A stretch of DNA of 64,000 bases from contig NZ_CP108383.1 in NCBI RefSeq assembly GCF_035958815.1, positions 1,240,001-1,304,000 on the forward strand, written 5' to 3'. The translations under genes were made by a program, and so were the position numbers. Of this stretch, positions 35,667 to 44,626 are shown in pieces. The notes under the pieces are model-generated. The model had not been told where the DNA came from and ran no database searches. It saw only the letters and a list, made by a program, of their open reading frames with translations. Within the stretch, counting starts at the first letter, position 1; each line of letters opens with the position of its first letter. The stretch is from Nocardia sp. NBC_01327. Its GTDB lineage: Bacteria > Actinomycetota > Actinomycetes > Mycobacteriales > Mycobacteriaceae.

Positions 35667-36404
35667 TTACACCTTGACCACGACGGTGTGGACGATCTTG
35701 TCGGCGAGCGTCTGCCGCTTCTCGTCCCACAGCGGCCAGAGCCAGCCCAGATAGCAGGCCATGCTGTCGACGACGTGGAGGAGTTTGCGTCCCAGCGCCA
35801 GGCCGAAACCCAGTGGCTGTCCATTGGATTCGCGCACCACACGGATCTTGAGCGCCTTCTTGCCCGGCGTCTGGCCGCTCGAGCCCTCCAGGTAGACCAG
35901 GAATATTCCGGCGGCGATGAACAGCGCCAGCGCCAGGAAAATGCAGATCAAACCCACGGTGTTCAGACTGCCGCCGGTGCAGCCCGAACTGTATTCATAA
36001 CTCGAGCTGGTGTTCGAGCTATAGGTGGAGCAGTCGAGAGAATCGGTACCGACGGTCATCCCGATGATCTCCAGGATGAAGCCGGGCAGGAAGAAGATCA
36101 GCGCGTCGAGAAGGTACGCGCCCACGCGTGCGCCCCAATGGGCGAACGGCAATGGGGGCTGGCCGTAAGAGTTGCCGTAGGGGGAGTAGCCGCCGGGCGC
36201 GTATCCCTGCTGCGGGTAGGTGTATCCGGGCTGCGCGGGCTGCTGCTGCGGATAGCCGTATCCCGGTGGCGGAGCGCCGTATCCGGGGGGTGTGGCGTTG
36301 TAGCCCGGTGGCGGGGCGTCCTGCTGGGGATATCCGTACGCCGGCTGCGGCGGGAAGCCCTCCCCGGGCTGCTGCGGCGGGTACGGATTGTTCGGGTAGG
36401 TCAT
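35667..36404 (-). CDS. RDD-family membrane protein with Pro/Gln/Tyr-rich N-terminus
   Basis: 245 residues. The first 80 are disordered, rich in PGYG, PPP and PQQ units. The RDD domain follows, with Arg/Asp in WGARVGAYLLDALIFFLPG, a Ser/Thr/Tyr/Cys-rich extracellular loop (DCSTYSSNTSSSYEYSSGC), a second helix, and a third near SGQTPGKKALKIRVV. Three transmembrane helices are expected. The family is linked to ion or osmolyte transport but mostly uncharacterised. The ATG at 36402-36404 follows AAGGAAGTAC. Confidence 0.88.
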   Translation of the reverse strand: MTYPNNPYPPQQPGEGFPPQPAYGYPQQDAPPPGYNATPPGYGAPPPGYGYPQQQPAQPGYTYPQQGYAPGGYSPYGNSYGQPPLPFAHWGARVGAYLLDALIFFLPGFILEIIGMTVGTDSLDCSTYSSNTSSSYEYSSGCTGGSLNTVGLICIFLALALFIAAGIFLVYLEGSSGQTPGKKALKIRVVRESNGQPLGFGLALGRKLLHVVDSMACYLGWLWPLWDEKRQTLADKIVHTVVVKV

Positions 36405-36571
36405 GTACTTCCTTGTGCGAGTCGAAACAGTCAGCGCCGCGATGGCGCCGTGCCCCCCGATTGCCGCCGATTGTCTGTCGGAGGCAAGGTGACTGGGCCG
36501 CTACAGTCTGGGGCAACCCGGTGGCAGCGGCACGCCGGGAGGGTCGGTCGCAGGTGAGACAGAGGTGTGAT

Positions 36572-36757
36572 GTGGCGCTGGAGATGAGAATTCGCTGTGA
36601 ACGCTGCGAGGTTGCGGAGCTGCCGGCAGATGGTCCGGCACTGATCTGCGCGTACGAGTGCACATTCTGTGAGTCGTGTGGTCGAACAATGAATTACATC
36701 TGTCCGAATTGTGGTGGCGAATTGGTAACCAGGCCAAGAATGTCCAAATCGCGCTGA
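36572..36757 (+). CDS. DUF1272 zinc-ribbon-like small protein
   Basis: 61 residues with seven cysteines in three groups (RCERCEV, YECTFCESCG, CPNCGGEL), the pattern of DUF1272, a small metal-binding protein of unknown function. The GTG at 36572 has AGAGG six bases upstream; an ATG at 36584 would lose four residues. It is divergent from the RDD gene and 44 bp before the deacetylase gene on the same strand, so an operon with the latter is possible. Confidence 0.8.
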   Translation: MALEMRIRCERCEVAELPADGPALICAYECTFCESCGRTMNYICPNCGGELVTRPRMSKSR

Positions 36758-36801
36758 TTCAAGTCCTGGCAATAGAGTTTCGATTGACATAGCCTGCGAC
36801 T

Positions 36802-37674
36802 GTGCTCGATGCAGGACTGTCCCGGAGACGTCTACTCACCGCCGGCGCGGCGCTCGCCGCAGGCTTCGTTACTGCTGGTTGCGGCTCTGCCACCGGTAAT
36901 GCGGACGATCGTCTTGCCGAAACCTCGCCAACCCGGACAGCAGGGCTGGCGGCGACGAAATTGCCGTTGAACCAGACCGGTATGGCCCCCGATGCGGTGG
37001 CCGCCAAATACGCGGGGAAGAAGCCGCAGCAGTGGGGTACGGATATCCCCGGAATCATCACCAATTTCAATGCCACGGGTAAACAGTTCGCCGTTACCTT
37101 CGATGCGTGCGGTGGTCCGGGCAACAACGATATCGACGAGAATTTGCTGAGTTTGCTGATCGCACAGCAGATTCCGGCCACCCTCTTCGTGAACAGCCGC
37201 TGGATCGAGGCCAATCAGGCCCGCGCCGCGCAGCTGGCGGCCAACCCGCTGTTCGAACTCGGCAATCACGGCACCGCGCACCGGCCCCTCTCGGTGAACG
37301 GCCGGGCCGTCTACGGGATCAACGGGACACAGTCTCCGCAGGAGGCGGTCGACGAGGTGTGGGGCAATCACGAACGACTGGTGGCGCTCACCGGCCGCGC
37401 TCCCCGCTTCTTCCGCACCGGCACCGCGCACTACGACGAACTCGCGGTCTCGATCGTCCAGGATCTGGGCGAAACGCCGGTCGGCTTCTCCATCAATGCC
37501 GACCTCGGCGCGACCGCCACGGCCGCCCAGGTGCAGGCCAATATGATGAAAGCCCAGTCCGGCGGCATTTCCCTCGCGCATATGCACCGCCCGAAATCCG
37601 GTACCGGGCCCGGTATGTACAACTCGATTCCGGCCTTGCGTTCCAGCGGATTCGCCTTCGTCAGACTGCCCTAG
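36802..37674 (+). CDS. Polysaccharide deacetylase-family lipoprotein
   Basis: 290 residues. A twin-arginine-like signal (SRRRLLTAGAALAAG) ends at the lipobox VTAGC, so it should be anchored outside the membrane. The catalytic NodB-like domain shows motif 1 TFDACGG and motif 2 GNHGTAHRPL (metal-binding histidines), with a late HMHRPKSGTGPG motif. It is predicted to remove acetyl groups from a cell-wall sugar or related polymer. The GTG at 36802 is used. The stop region is duplicated with period 14 bp. It follows the DUF1272 gene. Confidence 0.87.
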   Translation: MLDAGLSRRRLLTAGAALAAGFVTAGCGSATGNADDRLAETSPTRTAGLAATKLPLNQTGMAPDAVAAKYAGKKPQQWGTDIPGIITNFNATGKQFAVTFDACGGPGNNDIDENLLSLLIAQQIPATLFVNSRWIEANQARAAQLAANPLFELGNHGTAHRPLSVNGRAVYGINGTQSPQEAVDEVWGNHERLVALTGRAPRFFRTGTAHYDELAVSIVQDLGETPVGFSINADLGATATAAQVQANMMKAQSGGISLAHMHRPKSGTGPGMYNSIPALRSSGFAFVRLP

Positions 37675-37701
37675 CCGTATTGCCCTAGCCCGTACTGCCC
37701 C
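37667..37701 (+). repeat. 14-bp tandem duplication spanning the deacetylase stop codon
   Basis: TGCCCTAGCCGTA (37667-37679, holding the TAG stop) is repeated as TGCCCTAGCCCGTA (37681-37694), followed by a partial TGCCCC. Confidence 0.8.
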
Positions 37702-37710
37702 GGTCGCGGA

Positions 37711-38499
37711 TCAGCGCTCGCGGGAGGCCTTCCAGTCAACGGCGACCGATTCGCCCCGGTCGACCGTGAAGAAGGCGACCTCCAGACGCCGCCCGAGGTC
37801 CACCAGTTCCAGTGCGGACAGCGGAACCGGGTGCACGATCCGGACTCGCCACGGGGCGGGCTCGTCCCAGGCATGCAATTCGAGGTCCAATCGCAGCACC
37901 GGATCATCCCGCCCGGTGTAGTCGGCGGCCACCGGGGTGGTGGCCAGCACGGTGGCCTGGGCGCGGCGGCCGTCGCTGAGGATCTTGGCGATATTGGTGC
38001 GGGCCGTCTCGTTGACCGCGGGGACGTAGAGGACCACGCGGTCGTGATCACCCGGATCCACCCGGCAGGCGATGATGTCGCCGGGTTGCATCCACTCCTG
38101 ATCAGGGGGGCTGACACGCTGGCGGACCCGGGTCTCGTAGGCGTGCTTGCCTTCCAGCTGGATGCGGACCCAGTATTCGTGGCCGGAATCGGGGCCGTCG
38201 TCCTCCTCGGAACTGCGTGCGCCGCGCACACTCAGAATCGTGGCCGTGCCCTCGGTGCCGTGGATGAGCAGTTCGCGGCGAGCGGCATCGTCCAGGCCCG
38301 GGCCGCGGCCCGGCGCCGCGAGATGCAGTCGTAAGCCGTGCGAACCGAATTGGGAGGACAGCCGCCGCCCCGACCATCGCCGGAACAATCCCGGGCGGGG
38401 TCCCTCAGCTGGGCTGTCGCGTTGTGTACCTGCCGAATTCGGCGGGCCGTCGGATCGATCGGCGGTGGGACTCGGTCGCTCGTGCGCGGCCATGCTCAT
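37711..38499 (-). CDS. Hypothetical protein, function not recognised
   Basis: 262 residues, no transmembrane segment or signal peptide. The N-terminal 50 residues are polar and Arg/Pro-rich. The rest alternates beta strands with charged loops and has two similar halves: TEGTATILSVRGARSS...YWVRIQLEG and RRAQATVLATTPVAAD...LRLDLELH, suggesting a duplicated small domain. Phrases such as CRVDPGDHDRVVLYVP recall SHOCT/DUF3592-like beta domains that sense secreted or membrane partners. The start is ATG 38497-38499 or two codons in. Divergent from serC. Confidence 0.6.
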   Translation of the reverse strand: MSMAAHERPSPTADRSDGPPNSAGTQRDSPAEGPRPGLFRRWSGRRLSSQFGSHGLRLHLAAPGRGPGLDDAARRELLIHGTEGTATILSVRGARSSEEDDGPDSGHEYWVRIQLEGKHAYETRVRQRVSPPDQEWMQPGDIIACRVDPGDHDRVVLYVPAVNETARTNIAKILSDGRRAQATVLATTPVAADYTGRDDPVLRLDLELHAWDEPAPWRVRIVHPVPLSALELVDLGRRLEVAFFTVDRGESVAVDWKASRER

Positions 38500-38540
38500 G
38501 ATGGTGAACGGTAATGCTCACCCACTCGTTTCGGCGGTAA

Positions 38541-39689
<1,149 letters not shown>

Positions 39690-39700
39690 TACCGAAACTT

Positions 39701-39753
39701 AGACACAGTATGCGGCGCGGAGCTCTGGTGACAGATTTCCGCGCCGCGTGTCT
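39701..39753 (+). terminator. Terminator of serC
   Basis: An outer AGACAC/GTGTCT pair and an inner perfect 10-bp stem GCGGCGCGGA (39712-39721) with complement at 39738-39747, 11 bp past the serC stop. Confidence 0.75.
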
Positions 39754-39836
39754 TGCCCCACGAACCCCAGAAGTGCACTACTGTTCCATTATCGTGGGCG
39801 GTGTCTCGAGCCTGGCAGCTGTGATTGGAGGTAACG

Positions 39837-41009
39837 GTGCGTGAACTTCGAGTAATCGGATTGACGCCCGATTCCACACACATCGTGTGCATCGATACCG
39901 AAAGTGGTCAGAAGTACCGGCTCGCCGCCGATGACAAACTGCGTGCCGCTGCCCGCGGAGATCTTGCCAGGTTCGGCCAAATCGAGATCGAAACGGAAGC
40001 CACGATGCGCCCTCGCGATATCCAGGCCCGTGTTCGTGCCGGCGCCTCGGTGGAACAGGTGACCGAAGAGTCCGGCATGCCGGCCAGCCGGGTCGAGCGC
40101 TTCGCGTATCCCGTACTGCTGGAACGTGCCCGGGCCGCCGAGCTCGCACAGAAGGCGCACCCGGTGCGCAATGACGGCCCCGCCGTCGAAACCCTCATCG
40201 AGATCATCTCCGCGGCCTTCGCCGAGCGCGGCCACAATATCGACGTCGCCGAGTGGGATGCCTGGAAGGACGAGAAGGGCTACTGGGTCGCCCAATTGCA
40301 GTGGCAGGCGGGTCGTTCCGTCATTGCCGCGCACTGGCGCTACCAGCCCGACGCGCACGGCGGTTCGGTAGTGCCGCTGGATGATCCGGCCTCCGATCTG
40401 ATCGATCCCGACTTCGGCCGGGCCCTGCGCGGGCTCGCCACCATCCTGCCCGCCCAGAACGAGCCGGTTGCCGTCGAGGCGCCCGCGCTGCGTACTCCGG
40501 CGCCCGCCCCGCGGGAAGAGCGGGCCGAATACGAGACCTCGCCCGCCCGGGTCGCCAGCCCGGCGAGCATGGACGGCTACTTCGAGCAGCGCGCCGCCGT
40601 CGGTGACGGCACGGTGCCCGCTGCCACGGTCGCCGCTCCGGCTCCGGCGCCGGTCGCACCCTCGGCTCCGGCTACGCCGAATCCGCCTGCGGCTCCGGCA
40701 CAGTCGGCGCCCGCGCCCGCTGCCCCGGCTCCCGTCGCGCCGTCGGCTCCGGCGCAGACAGCGCCCGCTGCCCCGACTCCGGTTCCGGCCGCACCCGTTC
40801 CCGCGGCTCCGGTTCCGGCTGCCCCGGTTCCCGTTCCGGCAGCAGAGGTTCCCGCCGCGGAACCGTCCGCCCCGGCTGCGGCCGCACCTGCCGCTCCGGC
40901 CGCCGCCAAACCGGCTGCGCCGAAGCCGAATCGGGCCAAGCGTGGCGGCAAGGCCCCGATGCCGTCCTGGGAAGACGTACTCCTAGGCGTACGCAGCTCC
41001 GGGCATTAA
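39837..41009 (+). CDS. sepH: Cell-division protein SepH (DUF3071)
   Basis: 390 residues. The conserved N-terminal DUF3071 domain (about 1-170) begins RELRVIGLTPDSTHIVC and holds a helix-turn-helix segment (ARVRAGASVEQVTEESGM) that is essential for FtsZ interaction in the characterised SepH of Streptomyces and mycobacteria (Rv0883c). SepH binds FtsZ directly and stimulates its assembly. Residues about 215-370 are a disordered Ala/Pro stretch (PAPAPVAPSAPA type) that is unusually repetitive here. A conserved C-terminal KAPMPSWEDVLLGVRS ends the protein. The GTG at 39837 follows GGAGG. Confidence 0.9.
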   Translation: MRELRVIGLTPDSTHIVCIDTESGQKYRLAADDKLRAAARGDLARFGQIEIETEATMRPRDIQARVRAGASVEQVTEESGMPASRVERFAYPVLLERARAAELAQKAHPVRNDGPAVETLIEIISAAFAERGHNIDVAEWDAWKDEKGYWVAQLQWQAGRSVIAAHWRYQPDAHGGSVVPLDDPASDLIDPDFGRALRGLATILPAQNEPVAVEAPALRTPAPAPREERAEYETSPARVASPASMDGYFEQRAAVGDGTVPAATVAAPAPAPVAPSAPATPNPPAAPAQSAPAPAAPAPVAPSAPAQTAPAAPTPVPAAPVPAAPVPAAPVPVPAAEVPAAEPSAPAAAAPAAPAAAKPAAPKPNRAKRGGKAPMPSWEDVLLGVRSSGH

Positions 41010-41453
41010 CCGCCTCTCCGAATCTTTAGCGCACGGCCTGGGAGCCGTTGGCTGTTGGGTACGCGTGGTGCGGTCAGGAGCTGCACCTATTTCGAGGGTG
41101 CCCGGGGAGTTACCCGGACCTTACGAGATCAGTCGTCCGGTTCCTTTTTGCAAACGTGCGGGGCGTTGCTGCTCTATGGATATCTGAAAGTTTGCTGCAA
41201 CTCTGAAATTGTTGCGCGCTGGTTGCGGGTTTCATTGATCGACGATGTTGTCGAGATCCTTTCGCGAGGCTATGAGTTCGCCGCGCCGGGGGAGAGGTTG
41301 CGCAACAGCGACTTTTCCGGCTCTAGTGAGAGTAGATTTTGTAGTGGTGGCGGTGATTGCCGGGGCTGTCCACGCCGACGCCGCGTCACGGCCACCGAAT
41401 GTTGCTCAGGAGTTGCTGTCCTTGGGTCGCGAGGAATTCGGGAGGTGCCGGAA
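41010..41453. other. 444-bp intergenic region, no gene seen
   Basis: Lower GC than its neighbours. It contains a 10-bp palindrome GTTGCGCAAC (41297-41306) and a short T-rich stretch near 41138. Frames open across it lack family-like composition, so it is taken as the leader and promoter of the next gene. No structured RNA was recognised. Confidence 0.5.
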
Positions 41454-42191
41454 GTGCCGTCCACAGTCTCGTCTCTCTGGTACATCGATGCCCCCGATCC
41501 GGTCGCGGTGCTCCGCGATCACCCGGGCCCGGATCCCGAGGCCGCCTGGGCGCTGGCCCGGCAGCTGAATCCGGAGCGCGATGTGGTGCCTGCCGCCTCC
41601 GGCACCCTGAAGGTCTGGGCCGGACCCGATCCCGAATCCATCTACATCGGTTGCTATCCCGGTGTGACGGTCGTCTGCTCCACGCAGGCCGCACTGCCGA
41701 AACCCACGACACTGCCGGAGTTGCTGGTCCGCCCGCTCGCCTCGGAGCACACCTATCTGATCGCCTACGACCTCTCGCTGGGCTGGGGCGCGTTCGCGCA
41801 GTGGGAGCGCGGCGAATTCCGGCGGTCCTTCAGTTCCACCCGCGTCAATATCCTCGAGGATCAGGGCCTGCCGCGGGTGTGGGAGCGACCGCACTGGGCG
41901 GGGGAGTACCCCATCGAATTGGAGCCGGGCGAGATGGCCGATCCGCAGATGCTGCCGTTCGATCCGCCGGACTTCGCGGACGCCGCCAATCAGGAATGGC
42001 TCGGATTCCGGTATCGCGGCAAGTTTTCCGAGGATGCGCTGACACCGGATCAGATCGCGGTGTGCGGATTCTCGCTGTTCCCGAAGGGTCAGGCGCCCGC
42101 GCTGGATGCGGCGCCGGCGCCGGCTCTGGCCGAGCGCAATGGCAAGCGCGGACTGCTGGGCTGGTTGCGCGGCCGCGACCGGGTGTCCTGA
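41454..42191 (+). CDS. Hypothetical protein, DUF6928-like
   Basis: 245 residues starting VPSTVSSLWYIDAPDPV. The arrangement of a short N-terminal 'ydap' strand, YPGVTVVCSTQAALPKPTTL, YDLSLGWGAFAQWERGEFRRSFS and a WERPHWAGEYP segment fits my memory of DUF6928, a cytoplasmic family of unknown function in actinobacteria. The last 40 residues are Ala/Pro/Arg-rich. The GTG at 41454 follows GGGAGGTGCCGGAA. The in-frame stretch upstream (41055-41453) is Cys/Arg-rich and not part of the gene. The stop codon lies in a 17-bp tandem repeat. Confidence 0.65.
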   Translation: MPSTVSSLWYIDAPDPVAVLRDHPGPDPEAAWALARQLNPERDVVPAASGTLKVWAGPDPESIYIGCYPGVTVVCSTQAALPKPTTLPELLVRPLASEHTYLIAYDLSLGWGAFAQWERGEFRRSFSSTRVNILEDQGLPRVWERPHWAGEYPIELEPGEMADPQMLPFDPPDFADAANQEWLGFRYRGKFSEDALTPDQIAVCGFSLFPKGQAPALDAAPAPALAERNGKRGLLGWLRGRDRVS

Positions 42192-42229
42192 GATTCAAGG
42201 TCGCCTGAGATTCAGGGTCGCCTGAGATT
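42187..42229 (+). repeat. 17-bp tandem repeat spanning a stop codon
   Basis: CCTGAGATTCAAGGTCG (42187-42203), CCTGAGATTCAGGGTCG (42204-42220) and a partial CCTGAGATT. The first unit holds the TGA stop of the DUF6928-like gene. Confidence 0.85.
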
Positions 42230-42245
42230 TCCGGGTTCCTCCCGG

Positions 42246-42539
42246 TTACGAGAGGAGCAGTGCGATCCAGGCCACCAGCACGCCCGCGCCGAGTCCGCCG
42301 ATCACCCAGCGGGTCACCGGCTGGAACCGCCAGCGCCATGCGGTCGGCGTCGCGCCGCCCACCGCAATGAGATTCACGGCAGCGGACAGCAGCGGATGCA
42401 CCTGTGCCAGTGCGGAACCGAAGGCGTAGACGCCGGTGGCGGTCAGCAGCCCGACGCAGACGATGACGGCGATTCCGGTCGCCCACGGGGTCGGTTCGGA
42501 GTACCCGTAGCCGTAGGGTCCGTCCGGCGGATAACTCAC
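42246..42539 (-). CDS. DUF2537 membrane protein
   Basis: 97 residues with three hydrophobic segments (about 19-40, 45-65 and 77-97), corresponding to the small membrane protein Rv0882 (DUF2537). Its ATG overlaps the stop of the rRNA methyltransferase gene by 4 bases (ATGA), so the two are translationally coupled, as in mycobacteria. Function unknown. Confidence 0.8.
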   Translation of the reverse strand: MSYPPDGPYGYGYSEPTPWATGIAVIVCVGLLTATGVYAFGSALAQVHPLLSAAVNLIAVGGATPTAWRWRFQPVTRWVIGGLGAGVLVAWIALLLS

Positions 42540-43339
42540 TGGGCACGCACTCTTTCGTAGAAGGCCATGGCGGCCGCGGTCGCCACATTAAGCGAATCGG
42601 TGCCCGGTGTCATGGGGATGCGGGCGCGAGTGTCGCTGGCCCGCATGGTTTCCTCCGTCAGGCCGGGGCCCTCCGCGCCCAGCAGCAGCGCCACCCGCTC
42701 GCCGGTCATGGCGGTGGCGAGCGTATCCGCCTTCGGGTCCGGTGTCAGCGCGATTATCTGTAAACCCTTGTCGCGCAACATATCCAGACTCCCCGGCAGC
42801 GGCGGCAGTTGTGCGAACGGGATTCTCAGCACATGCCCCATGGACACCCGCACCGAGCGCCGGTACAGCGGATCCGAGCAGCGATCGCCGAAGAGCACCG
42901 CGTCCGCGCCCAGCCCCGCCGCATTGCGGAAGATCGACCCGATGTTCTCGTGATCGTTCACGCCCTCCAGCACGGCCACCGTGCGCGCCCCGGCCAGCAC
43001 CTGCTCGGCGGTGAGTTCGGGCGGCCGCCGCGCCGCCGCCAGCACCCCGCGATTGAGATGGAAGCCGACGATCTCCGCCATCACCTCGGCGGTCGCGCGG
43101 TAGTAGGGCACCGGTACCCCCGCCAGCTGCTCGGCCAGCAGTTCGTACCGCCGCGCCACCCCGAGCACCGCGAAGGGCGCGAAACGCGAGGCCAGCATGC
43201 GTTCCACCACCACGGTGCCCTCGGCGATCACCAGCCCTTTGCCGCCGGGCAGATCCGGTCTCCGGTCCGCATTGCTGAGGTCGCGGAAATCGGCCACCCG
43301 CGGATCGGCAGGGTCGTCGATATCGATCACTTCGGCCAC
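42536..43339 (-). CDS. SpoU-family tRNA/rRNA 2'-O-methyltransferase
   Basis: 267 residues of the TrmH/SpoU class: an N-terminal L30-like RNA-binding part and the knotted SAM domain with the three motifs NDHENIGSIFRNAAGLG, LLLGAEGPGL and ARIPMTPGTDSLNVATAAA. It methylates a ribose 2'-OH in rRNA or tRNA. Orthologous in position to Rv0881. The GTG at 43337-43339 gives the family N-terminus VAEVIDIDDPADPR; an upstream ATG adds 20 unlikely residues. It is divergent from the FKBP gene and coupled to the DUF2537 gene. Confidence 0.9.
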   Translation of the reverse strand: MAEVIDIDDPADPRVADFRDLSNADRRPDLPGGKGLVIAEGTVVVERMLASRFAPFAVLGVARRYELLAEQLAGVPVPYYRATAEVMAEIVGFHLNRGVLAAARRPPELTAEQVLAGARTVAVLEGVNDHENIGSIFRNAAGLGADAVLFGDRCSDPLYRRSVRVSMGHVLRIPFAQLPPLPGSLDMLRDKGLQIIALTPDPKADTLATAMTGERVALLLGAEGPGLTEETMRASDTRARIPMTPGTDSLNVATAAAMAFYERVRAQ

Positions 43340-43430
43340 CGAGACATTCTCGCGTGACGTCGTTCGGGGTCCGTTCCCGGCACGGCCTAGAGTGATCACG
43401 ATCCCGATCCCCTATCGAAGAGGACCACCC

Positions 43431-43793
43431 ATGAGCAAGCCCGAAATCGAATTCCAGGACGGGCCCGCGCCCGCCACGCTGGTGATCAAGGACCTCGTCG
43501 TGGGCGAGGGCACGGAAGCCAAGCCCGGCGACACCGTCGATGTGCACTACGTGGGCGTCGAGTTCGACAGCGGCGAAGAGTTCGATTCCTCCTGGAACCG
43601 CGGCGAATCCATCACCTTCCCGCTGCGCGGCCTGATTCAGGGCTGGCAGGAAGGCATTCCGGGCATGAAGGTCGGCGGCCGCCGGCAGCTCACCATCCCG
43701 CCGGAGCTGGCCTACGGCCCCGCCGGCGCCGGTCACCACCTGTCGGGCAAGACCCTGGTCTTCGTCATCGACCTGCAGGATGTGCTGAACTAA
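43431..43793 (+). CDS. FKBP-type peptidyl-prolyl isomerase
   Basis: 120 residues, a single FKBP domain catalysing cis-trans isomerisation of Xaa-Pro bonds. Active-site residues visible: VDVHYVGVEF, EEFDSSW, FPLRGLIQGWQEGIPGMKVGGRR and IPPELAYGPAG. There is no signal peptide, so it is cytoplasmic. The ATG at 43431 follows AAGAGGA. A perfect terminator hairpin comes 25 bp after the stop. Confidence 0.93.
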   Translation: MSKPEIEFQDGPAPATLVIKDLVVGEGTEAKPGDTVDVHYVGVEFDSGEEFDSSWNRGESITFPLRGLIQGWQEGIPGMKVGGRRQLTIPPELAYGPAGAGHHLSGKTLVFVIDLQDVLN

Positions 43794-43818
43794 GCACCAG
43801 CGGCCCCAGAAACCGCCC

Positions 43819-43847
43819 GCGCCCGCCTCGCAATGCGAGGCGGGCGC
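43819..43847 (+). terminator. Terminator of the FKBP gene
   Basis: A perfect 13-bp stem GCGCCCGCCTCGC (43819-43831) with complement at 43835-43847 and a 3-nt loop. Confidence 0.85.
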
Positions 43848-43879
43848 AGCTGTATGGAGTTCGGGACCGCTGCTCTGAT

Positions 43880-44051
43880 GGAGCTGCGATGCGCCTGCCG
43901 GGCGGAGCCGAGGCGATGCGGCTGCCGGGTGGAGCTGCGGTGCGGCTGCCGGGTGGAGCTGCGATGCGGCTGCCGGGTGGAGCTGCGGTGCGGCTGCCGG
44001 GTGGAGCTGCGATGCGGCTGCCGGGTGGAGCTGCGGCGCGCCTGCTCCGGT
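43880..44051. repeat. Minisatellite, seven 24-bp units with 48-bp higher-order period
   Basis: About seven units with core GGAGCTGCGATGCGGCTGCC. From 43931 to 44026 the unit alternates at one position (GCGATGC, GCGGTGC), giving a 48-bp super-period. Unit 2 is 27 bp and the last copies degenerate. All frames remain open because 24 is a multiple of 3, but no start signal supports a gene. Confidence 0.9.
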
Positions 44052-44096
44052 GGAGCTGAGCTTCGGGGCGGGGCCGGGTCTGCGCTCGAGTGGGGT

Positions 44097-44164
44097 TTCG
44101 GGGGCTTGCCCCCGAATCGCTACCGCCCAGGACCTTCCGGGGTCTCGGGGGCTGGGCCCCCGAG
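44097..44164. repeat. Two related GC hairpins
   Basis: TTCGGGGGC with its complement, loop TT (44097-44116), and CTCGGGGGC with its complement, loop TGG (44144-44164). Both share the CGGGGGC/GCCCCCG core. They close the 386-bp gene-free stretch after FKBP and may terminate the small gene at 44180. Confidence 0.75.
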
Positions 44165-44179
44165 CTACCCCTGCCGGCT

Positions 44180-44470
44180 CTAGGAGCCTACGACCGTATT
44201 CATGATGGTTCCGGCGCTGGTGGCGGTGGCTCCGCCGATCATGGCGTTGGCGACCATCTTCGGGGATCCGGATCCGCCGCCCCACTTCTCCCAGGCGAAT
44301 TTGCCGCCACCGTAGGTGATGGCCGCGATTCCGGACATCTGGGTGAACCAGGTGAAGTAGCGGAACATCTTCATCATCTTGTCGGCCATGGGTGGCGTCT
44401 CGGATGTGGGATTGCCCATCTGGGCGAGGACTGTGCCGTACATGTCGTGCGCGGACAACAGCATGCTCAA
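44180..44470 (-). CDS. 96-residue small membrane protein, unknown
   Basis: 96 residues with hydrophobic stretches around 39-53 and 72-92 separated by a Gly/Ser/Lys loop (GGGKFAWEKWGGGSGS). The N-terminus is Met-rich (MSMLLSAHDMYGTVLAQM, MADKMMKMF). It looks like a bitopic or hairpin membrane protein; a pilin-like or holin-like role is conceivable but unsupported. The TTG at 44468-44470 has GGAGAGG at ideal spacing, whereas the ATG two codons in is farther from it. It stands alone between two minus-strand genes. Confidence 0.6.
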   Translation of the reverse strand: MSMLLSAHDMYGTVLAQMGNPTSETPPMADKMMKMFRYFTWFTQMSGIAAITYGGGKFAWEKWGGGSGSPKMVANAMIGGATATSAGTIMNTVVGS

Positions 44471-44602
44471 GATCGTTTCCTCTCCGGTACCTGGTGCGCG
44501 GGGGTTCGAGCCTTGGCGCGGGTAGAGCGGTAGTGCAAACGGGTCGATTAGAGCAATTCGGGCATGATTCTATCCGGAAGAACCGCTGATTGTTGCTGAT
44601 TG

Positions 44603-44626
44603 TTTGCGAACGTTTATTTGCGAACG
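44603..44626 (-). repeat. 10-bp direct repeat flanking the YhgE-like stop codon
   Basis: TTTGCGAACG at 44603-44612 and 44617-44626 (plus strand), with the stop codon TAA on the minus strand at 44616-44614 between them; a CTGATTGTT pair lies just beyond. Confidence 0.7.

Noticed and set aside
41055..41453. N-terminal extension of the DUF6928-like gene
   Set aside because: Cys/Arg-rich with no family match; GGGAGG precedes the GTG at 41454.
43833..44183. 116-codon frame with CGCRVELR repeats
   Set aside because: It is only the 24-bp minisatellite in frame; no ribosome-binding site or relatives.
44500..44520. tRNA-like GGTTCGAGCC
   Set aside because: No acceptor or anticodon stem can be formed around it.
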